Shown one piece after another: positions 61,951-64,000 of a stretch of 64,000 bases of DNA; the first letter of the stretch is position 1, and every line of letters begins with the position of its first letter. The position numbers and the translations under genes were made by a program. Location: positions 1 through 64,000 of the forward strand of contig NW_027479709.1 in NCBI RefSeq assembly GCF_051014685.1, read 5' to 3'. The notes under the pieces were generated by a model. That model saw only the letters and a list, made by a program, of their open reading frames with translations. It was not told the origin of the DNA and did not search any database. The stretch comes from Ptiloglossa arizonensis. Lineage: Eukaryota; Arthropoda; Insecta; Hymenoptera; Colletidae.

Positions 61951-64000
61951 GCAATTCTGCTGCTCCAAACGCTTAACCAGAATGGCCTAGGGAAACAATA
62001 CACATACCGTTGTAATCGGGCGAGTTTCTAGTTTCAGATGCAATAGGAATTTTTGGGTTAGGTCAATCCGTTCCCGAGATATGGGAGTGTGAACTAAGAA
62101 ATGGTTGAGAAGAGAACAAATTTTTCGCAATTCTGCTGCTCCAAACGCTTAACCAAAATGGCCTAGGGAAAAAATACACATACCGTTGTAATCGGGCGAG
62201 TTTCTACTTTCACATGCAATAGGAATTTTTGGGTTAGGTCAATCCGTTCGCGAGATATGGGAGTTTCAAGACTAGAAATGGTTGAGATGGCAACAAATTT
62301 TTCGCAATTCTGCTGCTCCAAACGCTTAACCAGAATGGCCTAGGAAAAAAATACACATACCTTTGTAATCGGGCGAGTTTCTACTTTCAGATGCAATAGG
62401 AATTTTTGGGTTAGGTCAATCCGTTCGCGAGATATGGGAGCTTGAAGCTAAGAAATGGTTGAGAAGAGAACAAATTTTTCGCAATTCTGCTGCTCCAAAC
62501 GCCTAACCAGAATGGCCTAGGGAAAAATTACGCATAACGTTGTAATCGGGCGAGTTTCTACTTTCAGACGCAGCAGGAATTTTTGGGTTAGGCCAATCCG
62601 TTCGCGAGATATGGGAGTTTGAAGCTAAGAAATGGTTGAGAAGACAACAAATTTTTCGCACTTCTGCTGCTCCAAACGCTTAACCAGAATGGCCTAGGGC
62701 AAAAATACACATACCGTTGTAATCGGGCGAGTTTCTACTTTCAGATGCAATAGCAATTTTTGGGTGAGGTCAATCCGTTCGCGAGATATGGGAGTTTGAA
62801 GCCAAGAAATGGTTGAGAAGGCAAAAAATTTTTCGCAATTCTGCTGCTCCAAACGCTTAACCAGAATGGCCTAGGGAAAAAATACACATACCGTTGTAAT
62901 CGGGCGAGTTTCTACTTTCAGATGCAATAGGAATTTTTGGGTTAGGTCAATCCGTTCCCGAGATATGGGAGTTTGAACTAAGAAATGGTTGAGAAGAGAA
63001 CAAATTTTTCGCAATTCTGCTGCTCCAAACGCTTAACCAAAATGGCCTAGGGAAAAAATACACATACCGTTGTAATCGGGCGAGTTTCTACTTTCACACG
63101 CAACAGGAATTTTTGGGTTAGGTCAATCCGTTCGCGAGATATGGGAGTTTGAAGCCAAGGAATGGCTGAGAAGGCATAAAATTTTTCTCAATTCTGCTAC
63201 TCCAAACGCTTAACCAGAATGTCCTAGGGGAAAAATACACATACCGTTGTAATCGGGCGAGTTTCTACTTTCAGATGGAATAGGAATTTTTGGGTTAGGT
63301 CAATCCGTTCGCGAGATATGGGAGTTTCAAGACTAGAAATGGTTGAGAAGGCAACAAATTTTTCTCCATTCTGCTGCTCCAAACGCTTAACCAGAATGGC
63401 CTAGGGAAAAAATACACATACCGTTGTAATCGGGCGAGTTTCTACTTTCAGATGCAATAGGAATTTTTGGGTTAGGTCAATCCGCTCGCGAGATATGGGA
63501 GTTTGAAGCTAAGAAATGGTTGAGAAGACAACAAATTTGTCGCAATTCTGCTGCTCCAAACGCTTAACCAGAATGGCCTAAGGAAAAAATACACATACCG
63601 TTGTAATCGGGCGAGTTTCTACTTTCAGATGGAATAGGAGTTTTTGGGTTAGGTCAATCCGTTCGCGAGATATGGGAGTTTCAAGACTAGAAATGGTTGA
63701 GAAGGCAACAAATTTTTCTCCATTCTGCTGCTCCAAACGCTTAACCAGAATGGCCTAGGGAAAAATTACGCATAACGTTGTAATCGGGCGAGTTTCTACT
63801 TTCAGACGCAGCAGGAATTTTTGGGTTAGGCCAATCCGTTCGCGAGATATGGGAGTTTGAAGCTAAGAAATGGTTGAGAAGACAACAAATTTTTCGCACT
63901 TCTGCTGCTCCAAACGCTTAACCAGAATGGCCTAGGGCAAAAATACGCACACAGTTGTAATCGGGCGAGTTTCTACTTTCAGATGCAATAGGAATTTTTG
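61951..64000 (+). repeat. type II satellite block at the window end
   Basis: About 11.5 type II monomers. The order resembles 46,420-47,700 and 62,250 onward resembles 50,400 onward (caagactag with ttgagatgg, gagcttgaag, gcctaacc, gcagcagg). The array runs off the end of the window in mid-monomer. Confidence 0.75.

Larger units (their letters stand above)
1..64000 (+). repeat. 177-bp tandem satellite array filling the window
   Basis: Every part of the window reads as the same 177-bp unit repeated head to tail in one direction. The first units are 1-177, 178-354 and 355-531; the last complete unit ends at 63,853 and a partial one follows. That gives about 361 units with a net loss of roughly 44 bases to small indels. 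A by-eye consensus has 30 C, 43 G and 8 CpG. Nearly every unit carries an aaaaaattttt-like tract, a ctaggg element, gttgtaatcggg, gaatttttggg and gttcgcgagatatggg. No mobile element, inversion or unique spacer was seen. Both ends are cut by the window, so the array is longer than 64 kb. Arrays like this usually lie in centromeric or pericentromeric heterochromatin; that location is inferred. The family is not one I recognise. Confidence 0.98.

Noticed and set aside
1..64000. ggttagg and gggttagg resembling telomere repeats
   Set aside because: It occurs once per 177 bases, not in tandem, and alternates with gggttcgg. It is part of the satellite.
1..64000. ggttcggtcaatcc resembling a Pol III B box or tRNA T-arm
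   Set aside because: Two of the conserved B-box positions (GWTCRANNC) do not fit, and there is no A box, acceptor stem or anticodon arm at a suitable distance.
1..64000. CRISPR array or bacterial repeat locus
   Set aside because: The repeat is contiguous with no unique spacers, the unit is 177 bases, and there are no cas genes or any other genes.
1..64000. Monomer as an internal dimer of a shorter ancestral unit (aaatttttcgcaatt versus gaatttttgggtt)
   Set aside because: The similarity is limited to the T tract; the sequences on either side do not align over a useful length.
1..64000. Palindrome ccctaggg or cctagg as a regulatory operator
   Set aside because: It is present in most monomers as a restriction-site-like palindrome (AvrII). 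Nothing else in the window supports a regulatory role.

Overview
The whole 64,000-base window is one tandem satellite DNA array. A 177-bp monomer (about 41% G+C in a by-eye consensus) repeats head to tail in a single orientation from the first base to the last, about 361 times. I found no unique sequence, transposable element, inversion, RNA gene or credible protein-coding gene. The few open frames of 68-80 codons are chance products of monomers carrying small indels.

Arrays of this size, with monomers near nucleosome length, are typical of (peri)centromeric or other constitutive heterochromatin in a eukaryote. I do not recognise the family and cannot name the species. CpG is not depleted in the consensus (8 seen, about 7 expected). 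That argues weakly against a genome with heavy CpG methylation and would suit many invertebrates.

Layout, by diagnostic variants. Positions 1-17,520 are a mixed domain of type I monomers (marks such as ttgacaag, cgcacttc, ccaatcgc, gggcacg). Positions 17,520-35,230 are a domain of higher-order repeats (3-mers, a 7-mer and an 11-mer) and large duplications. Positions 35,230-45,590 return to type I and include a 4-mer repeat. From 45,590 to the end, blocks of a second group, type II (marks such as gcagcagg, gaactaag, tttctccattc, tccgctcgc), alternate with type I blocks. Larger copies, 1 to 4 kb long and lying 4 to 11 kb apart, overlie this. They show net gain or loss of whole monomers and at least one replacement tract that looks like gene conversion.

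The most interesting signal is at the monomer boundary (consensus positions 162-178). Thirteen monomers there match the published CENP-B box pattern NTTCGNNNNANNCGGGN exactly. Almost all other monomers miss it by one base, TGGG for CGGG. The segment is among the least variable parts of the monomer, so the array is a candidate centromeric satellite with a CENP-B-like binding site. This is inference from sequence only.
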